NCBI RefSeq assembly: GCF_009712475.1
Contig: NZ_VCJO01000005.1
Span: 1-64,000, forward strand
DNA: 64,000 nt
From: Micromonospora sp. CP22
Lineage (GTDB): Bacteria > Actinomycetota > Actinomycetes > Mycobacteriales > Micromonosporaceae
Direction of reading: 5' to 3'
Position numbers and translations under genes: made by a program. Of this stretch, positions 1-8,061 are shown one piece after another (position 1 is the first letter of the stretch; the number at the start of each line of letters is the position of its first letter). Below the pieces are notes generated by a model. It made no database searches and was not told the origin of the DNA. It saw only the letters and a list, made by a program, of their open reading frames with translations.

Positions 1-32
1 CCGCGCCACCCTGCCCGCCCCAACGGTGCATG

Positions 33-1340
33 TCACGCCGCCACGCCGTCCAAAACAGACCTTCTCAAACACGCTCTGAGTGTTCCGGATCCGACTCCCC
101 GCAGCCCGGCCTGCGTACCCGGGCCGAAGTATCCGTTGATCGAGTTGAGAGCGATACCGATCTCGTACTGGATCGCCATCATGAAGCCCTGTTGGACGTC
201 CCGCGAGTAGATGCCGTCGCAGGGCACCAGGCCCATCGCCGGGATGCCGATGCCTGCGACGTAGCGGGAGTTGAGCCGCTTCTGGATGTTCTGGATGTTG
301 ATGTCGCCCCGTGGCACGAGACGGAACTGGTCCATCCGCATCAGCGCCTTGACGATGTGCGGCCACATCGCGTTGTTGTCCTGGTCGACATACGTCAGAC
401 CGGCATCGCTGTAGAGCCGCTCAAGTGCGATCTGCGAGTCGACACCCCAGTTGTCGTACACTGTGGACGCCCAGTAGCCCTTGCAGAAAAGGGCACTGTT
501 GTATATGCGGATCAGGTTTCCGTTGACCTCGCGGCTCGGCTGCCGGTTTCGCCTCTTGACGGCGTCGAAGGTGCCGGGACCGAAGCTCTGTACCGTCGGC
601 GAGATGCCGAGTTCGTGCTGAAGAGCTTGGGTGAGCGAGAGGACCGTGGACCATCCGGTGCGCCCGAGTTCAGGGCACCGGATATACCCCGGGGCGTTCG
701 CGTAGGTGGCGTTCACCCACTTCTGAGCCGCATAGACGTGGATGTCGGCGAAGCCGGTCCAGGGTGCGGACGGGTCGATCGTCGAGCCGGGTTGCGCGTA
801 CACGTGCAACGTCCCGGGACAGTCGGTGCCGTACTGGTGCGAGTGCGGCAGGATGTGGTTGCCGGTCCTTCTCGGAGCTTCTTCACGCAGGTGCTGGATG
901 AGCAATCGGTACGACTGCAGCATCGCCTCGGTGGGCATCTGGCCGCCGCGCAGGAGGGCGCAGATGGAGTAGAACCCGGCGTTGCGGCCCAGCCCGTCGA
1001 TGAGCGGGCCGTCGCCGTAGTTCGCCTCGCCTCGCTCGTAGCCCCGACCCTCGTAGATGTTGCCGTGCGGGCAGATAAGGAAGTTGTACCAGATGTCCTT
1101 GTTGGTGGTTGAGTCGTTGTAGTCGCCCTCGTAGACGTCGGCGATGTCCCGCCGGCAGTCCTCTTCCGTGTTGTAGTCGCGGTGCCACGGGCGGTCCGCG
1201 CCCCGGTAGTGGATGAATACGCCGCCGACCGGATTCCACGCGTTATCCAGGTTGGGACGGGGCGGTGCCATTGCATGCGCCCGCAAGTCTTCGGGCGCAT
1301 AGACTCCCCAGGTAGAGCGATTTTGGATAGTGACGAGCAT
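33..1340 (-). CDS. PGRP-type N-acetylmuramoyl-L-alanine amidase with peptidoglycan-binding repeats
   Basis: Predicted zinc amidase that cuts the MurNAc-L-alanine bond of peptidoglycan, about 435 residues. The N-terminal half is an amidase_2/PGRP domain: FIHYRG supplies the first zinc His, and LPHSHQYGTDCPG supplies the second His and the Cys. The C-terminal half carries peptidoglycan-binding-like repeats with two FGPGT motifs and a related CDGIYSRDVQQGF segment. No signal peptide or membrane segment is visible, which is odd for a wall hydrolase. The ATG at 1340 has GAGGAG only 2 nt upstream. An in-frame GTG at 1355 would add five residues. It stands alone on the minus strand. It could be a prophage-derived lysin, but no other phage genes are present. 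Family call is firm; substrate and secretion route are inferred. Confidence 0.85.
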   Translation of the reverse strand: MLVTIQNRSTWGVYAPEDLRAHAMAPPRPNLDNAWNPVGGVFIHYRGADRPWHRDYNTEEDCRRDIADVYEGDYNDSTTNKDIWYNFLICPHGNIYEGRGYERGEANYGDGPLIDGLGRNAGFYSICALLRGGQMPTEAMLQSYRLLIQHLREEAPRRTGNHILPHSHQYGTDCPGTLHVYAQPGSTIDPSAPWTGFADIHVYAAQKWVNATYANAPGYIRCPELGRTGWSTVLSLTQALQHELGISPTVQSFGPGTFDAVKRRNRQPSREVNGNLIRIYNSALFCKGYWASTVYDNWGVDSQIALERLYSDAGLTYVDQDNNAMWPHIVKALMRMDQFRLVPRGDINIQNIQKRLNSRYVAGIGIPAMGLVPCDGIYSRDVQQGFMMAIQYEIGIALNSINGYFGPGTQAGLRGVGSGTLRACLRRSVLDGVAA

Positions 1341-1355
1341 TGCTCCTCGTTTCAC

Positions 1356-1663
1356 CTGATGGACCGATTCGACAGGGGTGCGAATTACAGCACTTCATCT
1401 CCGCCAGCGAATGCCTCATGATGCGCCGGTGTGCCGGCTCCAATCCGCCGAGCAAATCCCCCCGTTCTGCCTGGGCTTCCGCATGAAGAATTGACCATCG
1501 ACGCGATTATTATTGCAGCACATCGATGCCTTGATCCTATGGCACGTCCGTTCATGGCGGGGGGAGGCATTTCGGACCTTTGTTCCAATTCGCCAAGTCT
1601 CGGGGTCGAATCAGCCGCCCGCACCGCCGGCACTAGGCTGGCGGCTTGCCGGCGTAGGGGGCA
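1356..1663. other. Divergent intergenic region, no gene seen
   Basis: This 308-bp stretch separates the minus-strand amidase from the plus-strand YdcF-like gene. It is less GC-rich than its surroundings around 1490-1530 (an ATTATTATTGCAGC stretch), as expected of a promoter region. I could not fix a promoter, hairpin or conserved small ORF with confidence. Confidence 0.4.
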
Positions 1664-2386
1664 GTGGTGGTTGTCAGGCGCTCCGCGTGGTTACGACGGG
1701 TGGCCCAGCCGGTGGCCCGGGCGAGTTGGTGGCGCCGACGCATGGCCCGGACGGCCGCCCTGGGACTGGGCACCTTGCTGCTCGTCAGCATTCCCTGGCT
1801 CTGGACGACGATCAGCGCTCGCGGCCACCTGTACGCGGAGACGGAAGCACCGACCGTCGACGTCGTGATCGTGCTGGGCACCGCTGTGACGGAGGACGGA
1901 CGCCGGCCCGGCACACGGCTGGCCGGCCGCCTGGAAACCGCCGCCGCGCTGATCCATGACGGCCGGGCGCGGGTGGTGCTCGTGTCGGGCGACGGAGACG
2001 GGGTGTCCGGGGACGAGCCAACGGCAATGACGGCCTATCTGACCGGGCGACTCAGCATCCCTTCCCGGCAAGTCGTCGCCGACCCGCACGGCCTGGACAC
2101 ATACGACAGTTGCCGCCGGGCGCGCGAGATCTACGGGATCGAGCAGGCTCTGATCGTCACGCAGTCCTATCACCTGTCCCGGGCGGTGACGCTGTGCCGG
2201 CATCTCGGCATCGAGGCCGCCGGGGTGCCCGCCCGCTGCTCGGGCTGCGGGCACGCGATGCTCGTGCGGAAGGCGGCACGGGACTATGTTGCCAGCGGCA
2301 AGGCGGCCTGGGACGTGAGTCGACGTAGGCCGGCCGCCGTGGAATCACCGGCGAACTCGGCCGTCGCGGACGCACTCGCCGGCTGA
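1664..2386 (+). CDS. YdcF/SanA-like (DUF218) membrane-anchored protein
   Basis: A 240-residue DUF218 protein. After a basic N-terminus, one hydrophobic segment (about residues 27-46) should anchor it in the membrane. The DUF218 domain starts at VDVVIVLGTAV and continues through RLETAAALI, VLVSGDG and VTQSYHLSRA, the last being the typical conserved block near the domain end. Relatives (SanA, YdcF, ElyC) act in envelope integrity or lipid-carrier homeostasis, but the biochemical activity of this branch is not settled. Start uncertain: tandem GTG codons at 1664 and 1667 follow a weak GGGG, and an ATG at 1742 would still keep the anchor. It appears monocistronic. Confidence 0.8.
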   Translation: MVVVRRSAWLRRVAQPVARASWWRRRMARTAALGLGTLLLVSIPWLWTTISARGHLYAETEAPTVDVVIVLGTAVTEDGRRPGTRLAGRLETAAALIHDGRARVVLVSGDGDGVSGDEPTAMTAYLTGRLSIPSRQVVADPHGLDTYDSCRRAREIYGIEQALIVTQSYHLSRAVTLCRHLGIEAAGVPARCSGCGHAMLVRKAARDYVASGKAAWDVSRRRPAAVESPANSAVADALAG

Positions 2387-2467
2387 CCGTCTGCGGCAGG
2401 CGAGGCGTACTGTCTTCTCTCGAAGGCGGAGCTGGGACGGGTCAACAGCCGTCGATCATGCCCTACG

Positions 2468-2830
2468 ATGTGCCCGATGGGGACTGAGGCAGCACCGACC
2501 AGATCCAGGATCGAGACCCTGGTGACGCCGTCCCGAGTCGCGCTGCTCGGCGCCATCGTTGTGGTGCTTCTGCTGCTCTTCCCGATCGAGATCAGGGTGG
2601 CCGGCAACCACGAGGGGACCACCTGCGGCAACACCCTGGCGATGGACCTCGACCGTTGGGTGGACTCTGCGGACGGGCCCTACCGCGAGCGGGCCTTCCA
2701 ATCCTGCACCGCCAAGCGGATCGACCGGATCGGACAGGCCGTCGGCGTAACGGCGTTGACGGTCCTGGCCGTGACGCTCCTGATCACCCGGGACCGGCGC
2801 CGGAGCGGAGCGGAGCGTCCCGAGTCCTGA
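2468..2830 (+). CDS. Small two-helix membrane protein of unknown function
   Basis: A 120-residue protein I do not recognise. Two hydrophobic helices (about residues 27-46 and 91-107) flank a loop of about 45 residues with two cysteines (TCGNT and QSCTAKR), which could form an extracytoplasmic disulfide. The C-terminus is short and basic. ATGs at 2468 and 2477 are both possible starts. It converges with the pabA gene with only 3 nt between the two stop codons, so the two transcripts must overlap at their 3' ends. Reality is supported by the clean membrane pattern; function is unknown. Confidence 0.6.
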   Translation: MCPMGTEAAPTRSRIETLVTPSRVALLGAIVVVLLLLFPIEIRVAGNHEGTTCGNTLAMDLDRWVDSADGPYRERAFQSCTAKRIDRIGQAVGVTALTVLAVTLLITRDRRRSGAERPES

Positions 2831-2833
2831 CCC

Positions 2834-3493
2834 TCAGGTGGCGGCGAAGGCAGCCCGGCGGCGGGCGTCGACCTCGGCGGCCAGTTCCGGGGCGCGGTCC
2901 AGCGCTTCCGGGTGGCCGCAGGCGGCGAGCCAGTTGGCCAGCATCAGGTGACCACCCTCGGTGAGCACCGACTCGGGATGGAACTGGACGCCCTCGATCG
3001 GCAGCGTGCGGTGCCGCATCGCCATCACGATGCCGGAGGCGGTCCAGCCGGTCACCTCCAGCTCGGTCGGCAGCGTCTCCCGCAGTACGGCGAGCGAGTG
3101 GTAGCGGGTCGCGGTGAAGGGATCGGGTAGACCGGCGAGGACGCCGACGCCGTCGTGCCGGACCTCGGAGGTCTTGCCGTGCAGCAGCTCCGGGGCGCGG
3201 GCGACGGTCGCGCCGAACGCCTCACCGATGGCCTGGTGTCCCAGGCACACCCCGAAGATCGGCAGTTTGCCCGCGTACTCGCGGATCACGTCGAGGCAGA
3301 TGCCGGCCCGGTCGGGTGTGCCCGGACCGGGCGAGAGCAGGACGCCGGCCGCGCCGACCCGGCCTACCTCGCCCACCTCGATCTCGTCGTTGCGCCGTAC
3401 CTCGCACTCCACGCCGAGCTGGCCGAGGTACTGCACGAGGTTGAAGACGAACGAGTCGTAGTTGTCGATCACCAAGACGCGCATCGGCCTCAC
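2834..3493 (-). CDS. pabA: Aminodeoxychorismate/anthranilate synthase glutaminase subunit
   Basis: Class I glutamine amidotransferase that supplies ammonia to a PabB- or TrpE-type chorismate partner for folate or tryptophan synthesis. It has the family start VLVIDNYDSF, the nucleophile Cys in GVCLGHQ, and the His-Glu of the triad in GVQFHPES; 219 residues is usual. The GTG at 3493 overlaps the stop of the upstream membrane protein gene as GTGA, suggesting translational coupling. An ATG at 3484 would remove three residues. Many actinomycetes carry this paralogue in the crgA-sortase region, usually next to pknB, which is absent here. PabA is preferred over TrpG because no trp genes are nearby, but sequence alone does not separate them. 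Confidence 0.85.
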   Translation of the reverse strand: MRPMRVLVIDNYDSFVFNLVQYLGQLGVECEVRRNDEIEVGEVGRVGAAGVLLSPGPGTPDRAGICLDVIREYAGKLPIFGVCLGHQAIGEAFGATVARAPELLHGKTSEVRHDGVGVLAGLPDPFTATRYHSLAVLRETLPTELEVTGWTASGIVMAMRHRTLPIEGVQFHPESVLTEGGHLMLANWLAACGHPEALDRAPELAAEVDARRRAAFAAT

Positions 3494-3792
3494 TCGTCCT
3501 CGTCGGGTGGCGGAGTGTTGTTCCGGTCGGTCTCGTACGGCAGGTCGTGCTCGTCACCGGGTGGCGCGTCGTCGACCGCGCCATCGTCCCCGGTATCGAG
3601 GTCACCGTCGGGCGCGCCCGGCACGCCGGAGTCCTCCTGGGTGACCTGCACGTCGTCGAAGGGGAGCAGCGGCTCCGCCCAGGGAAACACCACGTACCAC
3701 AGCAACGCCACCATGGTGGTGGCGAGTAGCAGGCTGCCGACGATCTTGCCGGGCAGCCCGAACGGTAGTTTGCGCCAGATCCAGGCGTACAT
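3490..3792 (-). CDS. Small membrane protein with acidic tail between sortase and pabA
   Basis: A 100-residue protein beginning MYAWIWRKLPFG at an ATG 2 nt beyond the sortase stop codon. One transmembrane helix lies at about residues 17-35, followed by a tail very rich in Asp, Glu and Pro. Orientation rules put the basic N-terminus inside and the acidic tail outside. Its position in a tight operon (2-nt gap upstream, GTGA overlap downstream with pabA) makes it a convincing gene although it is short. Proteins of this size and layout are common between class E sortases and pabA in actinomycetes. A link to sortase function is inferred only from position. Confidence 0.8.
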   Translation of the reverse strand: MYAWIWRKLPFGLPGKIVGSLLLATTMVALLWYVVFPWAEPLLPFDDVQVTQEDSGVPGAPDGDLDTGDDGAVDDAPPGDEHDLPYETDRNNTPPPDEDE

Positions 3793-3794
3793 CG

Positions 3795-6485
3795 TCAGGT
3801 CCCCAACTCCGCCGGGCGTCCTTCGGCCTTCGGCTGCGTACGCGTCAACTCGGCGTGGATGATCAACCGTTCGTAGTTGTCGAACTTCGGGTTGCAGGTG
3901 GTCAGGGTCAGCATCCGCTTGGTCGGTTTCGCACCCGGCTTCCCTGGCACCGGAGCCACCACCTCGACCTGCGTTGGTTTGACGATCAGGCTCTCGGTGA
4001 CCTGGTAGACGTGCCAGTCGTTGCGCCCCTCGACCACGATCGGGTCGCCTTTGCGCAGCTCGTCCAACCGCCAGAAGGTGGCCCGGTTCCGGTGCCCGGC
4101 CACGGAGAAGTTGCCGACCTCGCCCGGCCCGGCGCTGTCCGGGTAGTGGCCCGGCGCGTACCGGATGTCCTTCTGGCCGACACCCTCGACCACGATCCAT
4201 TCCTTGTCGAACTTCGGAATGTAGAGGCCGGCGATCGGGGTGCCGTGCACCGCGGGCTTCGGCTTGGCGGACGGGCTGGCTGACGCAGTCACCGTCGGGT
4301 CCGTCTCCGGTTCGGGGGCCCACGCCTGGGCCAGTTGCTCGCTCAGCTCGCCCTGGTGGGCGTCGACGATCGCCGACTTGCCCCAGATCTCGTACCCGGC
4401 AAAGAGGAGCACCACCAGGCCGAAGGTGATCAGCAGCTCGCCGCTGAACCGCAGACCGGTACGCACCCTGGACCACACGGACGGGCGGGTCAGCTCCGAG
4501 TAGACGCTCTTGTAGCCCTCACCCGTCTGGTGCGGGCGCAGCTGCACCACCCGGTCGCCGCGCCTCGGCTTCGGTGCCTCGGTTGCCTGGTCGGCGGGCG
4601 GTTCCTCACCCTTGGGTGGCCGAGGTACGGCACCCATCAGGGCGGTCGAGTCCAGTGCGGGCGGTGTGCTCGGCCGCGCTCCGGTGATCGCCGGGATCAG
4701 GGCGGTGGCCGCCGGGTCGACCGATCGGTTCGGCGTGGACATCTGCCCAGGCGTAATGGCCTGTCCGGGCGCGGTGGCCGATCCGGGCGTAGCCGCCTGT
4801 CCCGGCGCGGCCTGTCCCAGCGTGTTGGCCGGTCCGGGCGTATTGGTCGGTCCGGGCGTGGCTGCCTGGCCCGGCGTGGTGGCCTGGCCCGGCTCCGTGC
4901 CCCGCCCACCGGTTGCCGAACCGGTGATCTTCGGCATCAGCGCGGTCGGACCATCACCGGACCAGTCAGCCCGGCCCGGTGACTGCTCCGGCGACTGCCG
5001 TGGTGGTTCGACGCCCGGGGTGCCCCGGCCCTCCAGCGACCAGGACGGCGTCGTCGGCGGTTGGCCGGATGCCGGGCCGTTCCCGGCCGACCTGTCCTGG
5101 TCAGGCGACGCGGCCCGGAGCGGCTGCGCTGCCAACCGGTCCTGGCCGGTCTGCGCGTGCTGTGGCGGTTGCGCTGGCGGCAGGTTCTGGCTGGCTTGCG
5201 CGTGCTGTGGCGGTTGCGCTGGCGGCAGGTTCTGGCCGGTCTGCGCCTGGTGTGGCGGCTGTGCGGCCTGGTGTGGCGGCTGTGCGGCCAACCGGTCCTG
5301 GCCTGGTTGCGCCGGGCGCGGCCCGTAGACCGGTGGCCGGTCCTGGCCCGTCGGTGTCTGGCGCTGCGGTTGCGCAGTCGGATCGCCGGGATAGGTCAGC
5401 GGCTGCGGTGCGGGCCCGCTGGTGGTCGCCGGTCCGAACTGCGGTGCCGGGGCGTCGGGCTGTCCCGGTGCGGGCCGGGGCGGTTGCGGTGCGGGTGGTA
5501 CGCGGCCTGCCTGCCCGGACCCGGGGCGCGACGCGTGCTCGCCGTAGGGCGCTCCGTACGGCGGAGCGGGGGTCGGCTGAGGCGAGGCTCCGGGCGGTGG
5601 CGCGGCTGGTCGTACCGGGGCGGGTTGGGCTGCCCCGGCGTCCGCGCCGCCGGGCCGGGTGCTGTTCGACTGCTCGGTGTCACCCGCGCTGCGGGTCGGC
5701 TGGAAGGCACCCCGCCACGGTGTCGTCGTCACCGGGATGTCCGGTTGACCCGACGGCAGGGGTACGCCGTGCCACTGCTCGTTGTTTCCCGTGCCGTGCT
5801 GCTGGCCCGTGGCGGCGCGACCGGGATCGGGCGCGGGATCCCACTGGTCGGCCGGGCGGGCGGGCTCGGCCGCCCGTTGCGGGCCCGGCGCCGGATCCCA
5901 CTGGTCGGCGGTACGGCCGGTGGTCGTCGCGGCGTCCCACTGGTGCGCCCGCTGGTCCGTGACCGGCGCGGTGTCCCACCGTCCGGCAGGTGAGGTCGGT
6001 TGTTCCTGGCCGCCGGCACGCCAACGGTCGCCCGTCGGCGCGCTTCTCCCGTCCGGTCCCGGCATCGCGCCCGTCCGTTCGGGTCCGGGTGCCGTTCCCG
6101 TCCGTTCCGGTCCCGGCGTCGCGTTCCAGCCGGTCGAGACCCCGGGGGTCCGGGCGGACGGGTCCGCCACCGGTGGCGCATCCCACCGGCCGGGGCCGCC
6201 GGGCGGATTGACCTCGGGGGGCCCGTCGAAGCGGCCGGAGTTGGTCGGCCGCTGGCCGTCCGGTGGCGACCAGCCGCTGCCGGGTGCCTGCTCGGTTGGA
6301 CGCGAGGCGGTGGGCGGCTCCTGCGGTGGCGGGGCCGGGGTCGGCCCGGACCGGGTGGGCGGCACCGGGTCCGGCCAGGCACCCGTCGTACGGGCGGCTG
6401 CCGGCTCCGCCCGCTCCACCTTGGGCAGGAAGGCGGTGGGTTCGTCGGTCTGGTCGCGGTGTCGACCGTCGGACTGCGGACTCAC
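3795..6485 (-). CDS. Class E sortase with a very long disordered N-terminal region
   Basis: Membrane transpeptidase of the class E sortase family, 896 residues. The last 230 residues form a normal sortase: one transmembrane helix (about 681-698), the beta-barrel domain, catalytic His at about 798 (SVAGHRN), catalytic Cys at about 864 (LTLTTC) and an Arg at about 873 (NYERL). The preceding 660 or so residues are low-complexity Pro/Gln/Ala/Gly, with degenerate PGPERTG-like units, 15-residue Gln/Pro repeats and TPGQAA-like hexamers. Most class E sortases are about 220-350 residues, so this extension is exceptional; topology places it in the cytoplasm. Start chosen at the GTG at 6485, 7 nt after the DUF881 stop; a longer reading frame would run into that gene. 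Confidence 0.85.
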   Translation of the reverse strand: MSPQSDGRHRDQTDEPTAFLPKVERAEPAAARTTGAWPDPVPPTRSGPTPAPPPQEPPTASRPTEQAPGSGWSPPDGQRPTNSGRFDGPPEVNPPGGPGRWDAPPVADPSARTPGVSTGWNATPGPERTGTAPGPERTGAMPGPDGRSAPTGDRWRAGGQEQPTSPAGRWDTAPVTDQRAHQWDAATTTGRTADQWDPAPGPQRAAEPARPADQWDPAPDPGRAATGQQHGTGNNEQWHGVPLPSGQPDIPVTTTPWRGAFQPTRSAGDTEQSNSTRPGGADAGAAQPAPVRPAAPPPGASPQPTPAPPYGAPYGEHASRPGSGQAGRVPPAPQPPRPAPGQPDAPAPQFGPATTSGPAPQPLTYPGDPTAQPQRQTPTGQDRPPVYGPRPAQPGQDRLAAQPPHQAAQPPHQAQTGQNLPPAQPPQHAQASQNLPPAQPPQHAQTGQDRLAAQPLRAASPDQDRSAGNGPASGQPPTTPSWSLEGRGTPGVEPPRQSPEQSPGRADWSGDGPTALMPKITGSATGGRGTEPGQATTPGQAATPGPTNTPGPANTLGQAAPGQAATPGSATAPGQAITPGQMSTPNRSVDPAATALIPAITGARPSTPPALDSTALMGAVPRPPKGEEPPADQATEAPKPRRGDRVVQLRPHQTGEGYKSVYSELTRPSVWSRVRTGLRFSGELLITFGLVVLLFAGYEIWGKSAIVDAHQGELSEQLAQAWAPEPETDPTVTASASPSAKPKPAVHGTPIAGLYIPKFDKEWIVVEGVGQKDIRYAPGHYPDSAGPGEVGNFSVAGHRNRATFWRLDELRKGDPIVVEGRNDWHVYQVTESLIVKPTQVEVVAPVPGKPGAKPTKRMLTLTTCNPKFDNYERLIIHAELTRTQPKAEGRPAELGT
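5131..5310. repeat. 45-bp tandem repeats inside the sortase gene
   Basis: Direct repeats with a period of 45 bp: the 10-mer GCGCGTGCTG starts at 5153 and 5198, and a variant starts at 5243. They encode 15-residue units of the type [15 protein letters not shown] in the disordered N-terminal region. Being a multiple of three, copy-number change would keep the frame. Confidence 0.75.
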
Positions 6486-6492
6486 CGGGGGC

Positions 6493-7293
6493 TCACTCTG
6501 GCACCGTCGCGGAACGCAGGGTGGTGGAGTCCTCGAAGGCGGGCACAGTGACGGTGCCAGGAATCTCGGAGTAGCCGAGTTGGTAGTTGTCGACCGCGTC
6601 CCTGAACCACCGGACTCCCTCAGAAGCGGCGAGGGCCTGCCGAAGTGCGGCGGGGTCGCCAATTGCTACGATCTTGAAAGGTGGGGAGTACACCCGCCCG
6701 TGTAGCAGCAGGGTGTTACCCACGCAGCGTACCGCGCTGGTTGCCAGGACACGCACGTTCATGATTGACATCGCCTCGGCGCCGCCGGCCCACAGCGCGT
6801 TGACCACCGCCTGCACATCGCCCTGATGGACGACCAGGTCGTCGTTGGTGGCACCTTCGGGCAGGTTGCTCAGCTGCGGCGCGTCGTTGAGCTGGACGGT
6901 CAGGCCGGGACCGGTGAGGGCGGTGAAGCCGGCAGCGGCCCGACTGGAGTCGGCTCGCTGCTGCTGTTCCCTGATCGGGCCGTCGGAGTTGGCGAGGACG
7001 GCCGTCCGGCTCTCAAGCTCCCGGCGGAGCGTGGCGGCCCGCTTCTCGTTCGCCGCCACCTGTTCGCGGCGATCCTCGATCAACTCGGTCAGCTGGGGCC
7101 GACGATCCTCGCGCAGCGCGGTGCCGCCCGCCGTGGTGGCCGTGGTGGTGAAGAGCAGTCCTGCCGCGAGGGCGATCAGCGGCACGCCGATCGACCAGCC
7201 CGGACGGCGCTGACGGGGCCGCCGGGGCAACAGCCCGGCGACGAGTCGTCGCAGCGCCTTCTGCCACGACGCTGCGCCGGACGTGTACTCCAC
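6493..7293 (-). CDS. DUF881 family membrane protein
   Basis: A 266-residue DUF881 protein. A cytoplasmic basic N-terminus (about 30 residues) precedes one transmembrane helix ([21 protein letters not shown]), a coiled-coil stretch (about 60-115) and the conserved extracytoplasmic domain ([43 protein letters not shown]). The family sits beside crgA and class E sortases in many actinobacteria and resembles division-related envelope proteins, but no reaction is known. GTG start at 7293 with GAGGGG about 10 nt upstream. First gene of the leftward operon DUF881-sortase-small membrane protein-pabA, divergent from crgA. Confidence 0.88.
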   Translation of the reverse strand: MEYTSGAASWQKALRRLVAGLLPRRPRQRRPGWSIGVPLIALAAGLLFTTTATTAGGTALREDRRPQLTELIEDRREQVAANEKRAATLRRELESRTAVLANSDGPIREQQQRADSSRAAAGFTALTGPGLTVQLNDAPQLSNLPEGATNDDLVVHQGDVQAVVNALWAGGAEAMSIMNVRVLATSAVRCVGNTLLLHGRVYSPPFKIVAIGDPAALRQALAASEGVRWFRDAVDNYQLGYSEIPGTVTVPAFEDSTTLRSATVPE

Positions 7294-7517
7294 GGGCCAG
7301 TTCCCCCTCGTCGCTGTGCTCCGGGTCGCCCGGTACGCCCCGGATCGACAGCCGTCCTACCCTGTTTTCCGGTGCTGCCCGGTACCGGTCTCGCCTCATT
7401 CGTGGATCGGACGGGTCTTCCGGACTACGCTAGCTGTCGAACATTATTGGCCATGGACCGTCGCCTTCGCGCCCGGTTGTCAGGCCGGACGAGGTCGTAA
7501 CCCCTCTGGAGAGCGCC

Positions 7518-7784
7518 GTGCCCAAGTCTCAGGTCCGCAAGAAGAAGGTGTACACCCCGCCTACGGACGTCCGCCCGACAGCGACGACCGCAGCCGCCAA
7601 CAAGCCCAGCCCGGTGTGGCTGCCGGTCCTGGCGGTGTCGCTGATCGTCTTCGGCATCGGCTGGCTGGTGGTCTACTACCTCTCCGAGCAGGAGTACCCG
7701 GTCATGGAGCTCGGGTACTGGAACCTGGCGGTCGGCTTCGGCGCGATGGTCGCCTCGCTGATCGTGCTGTCCCGCTGGCGCTGA
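7518..7784 (+). CDS. crgA: Cell division protein CrgA
   Basis: An 88-residue CrgA family protein: basic N-terminus (MPKSQVRKKKVY), then two transmembrane helices (PVWLPVLAVSLIVFGIGWLVVYY and YWNLAVGFGAMVASLIVL) joined by the characteristic short loop LSEQEYPVMELG. In Streptomyces and mycobacteria CrgA sits at the septum and coordinates FtsZ/FtsI and other wall-synthesis partners. GTG start at 7518 with GGAGAG 4 nt upstream. It is divergent from the DUF881-sortase operon across about 220 bp, the usual actinobacterial arrangement. Confidence 0.95.
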   Translation: MPKSQVRKKKVYTPPTDVRPTATTAAANKPSPVWLPVLAVSLIVFGIGWLVVYYLSEQEYPVMELGYWNLAVGFGAMVASLIVLSRWR

Positions 7785-7900
7785 TCCACGGCGCGACGCC
7801 ACGGCTGCCCAGCACCCCGGCGGCCCGCCCGAGCGGCGGTGCCGCCGGCCTCCTAAGGTATGCGGAGGGCAGCGTGGCCCCCGAGTGCGAGATGACTCAC

Positions 7901-7916
7901 GTTACTGCTGGGTAAC
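7901..7916. promoter_or_regulatory. Palindromic operator candidate upstream of etfD
   Basis: GTTACTGCTGGGTAAC, an inverted repeat with arms GTTAC/GTAAC and a 6-bp centre. It matches the site at 20581-20596 in 14 of 16 positions. It lies 145 bp before the etfD start. The size and symmetry suit a TetR-family dimer. The regulator is not in the window. Confidence 0.65.
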
Positions 7917-7937
7917 CTTGCGCGTAGGCTGCACTGC

Positions 7938-7960
7938 ATGACCGAGCGGAGCGAGGTCAT
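7938..7960. repeat. Short imperfect inverted repeat upstream of etfD
   Basis: ATGACC at 7938-7943 and GGTCAT at 7955-7960 bracket a GAGCGGAGCGA core. The same DNA could be read as a 12-codon ORF ending in TGA. My impression is that this is a dispersed intergenic repeat of Micromonosporaceae rather than a leader peptide; this needs a genome count. Confidence 0.35.
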
Positions 7961-8061
7961 CGACCGATCAGGTTGAGGTGCGTCGGCGGTGGTTCGACTG
8001 ATCGCACCGACGCCCCGGTCGCCGAGCCGCTCGACAGGCAGCAGACCGGGAGGCCAACTCG

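Noticed and set aside
6486-6662. A 59-residue N-terminal extension of the sortase
   Set aside because: It lies inside the end of the DUF881 gene in another frame and has no ribosome site.
7938-7976. A 12-codon upstream ORF before etfD
   Set aside because: No ribosome site, and the sequence is better explained as an inverted repeat.
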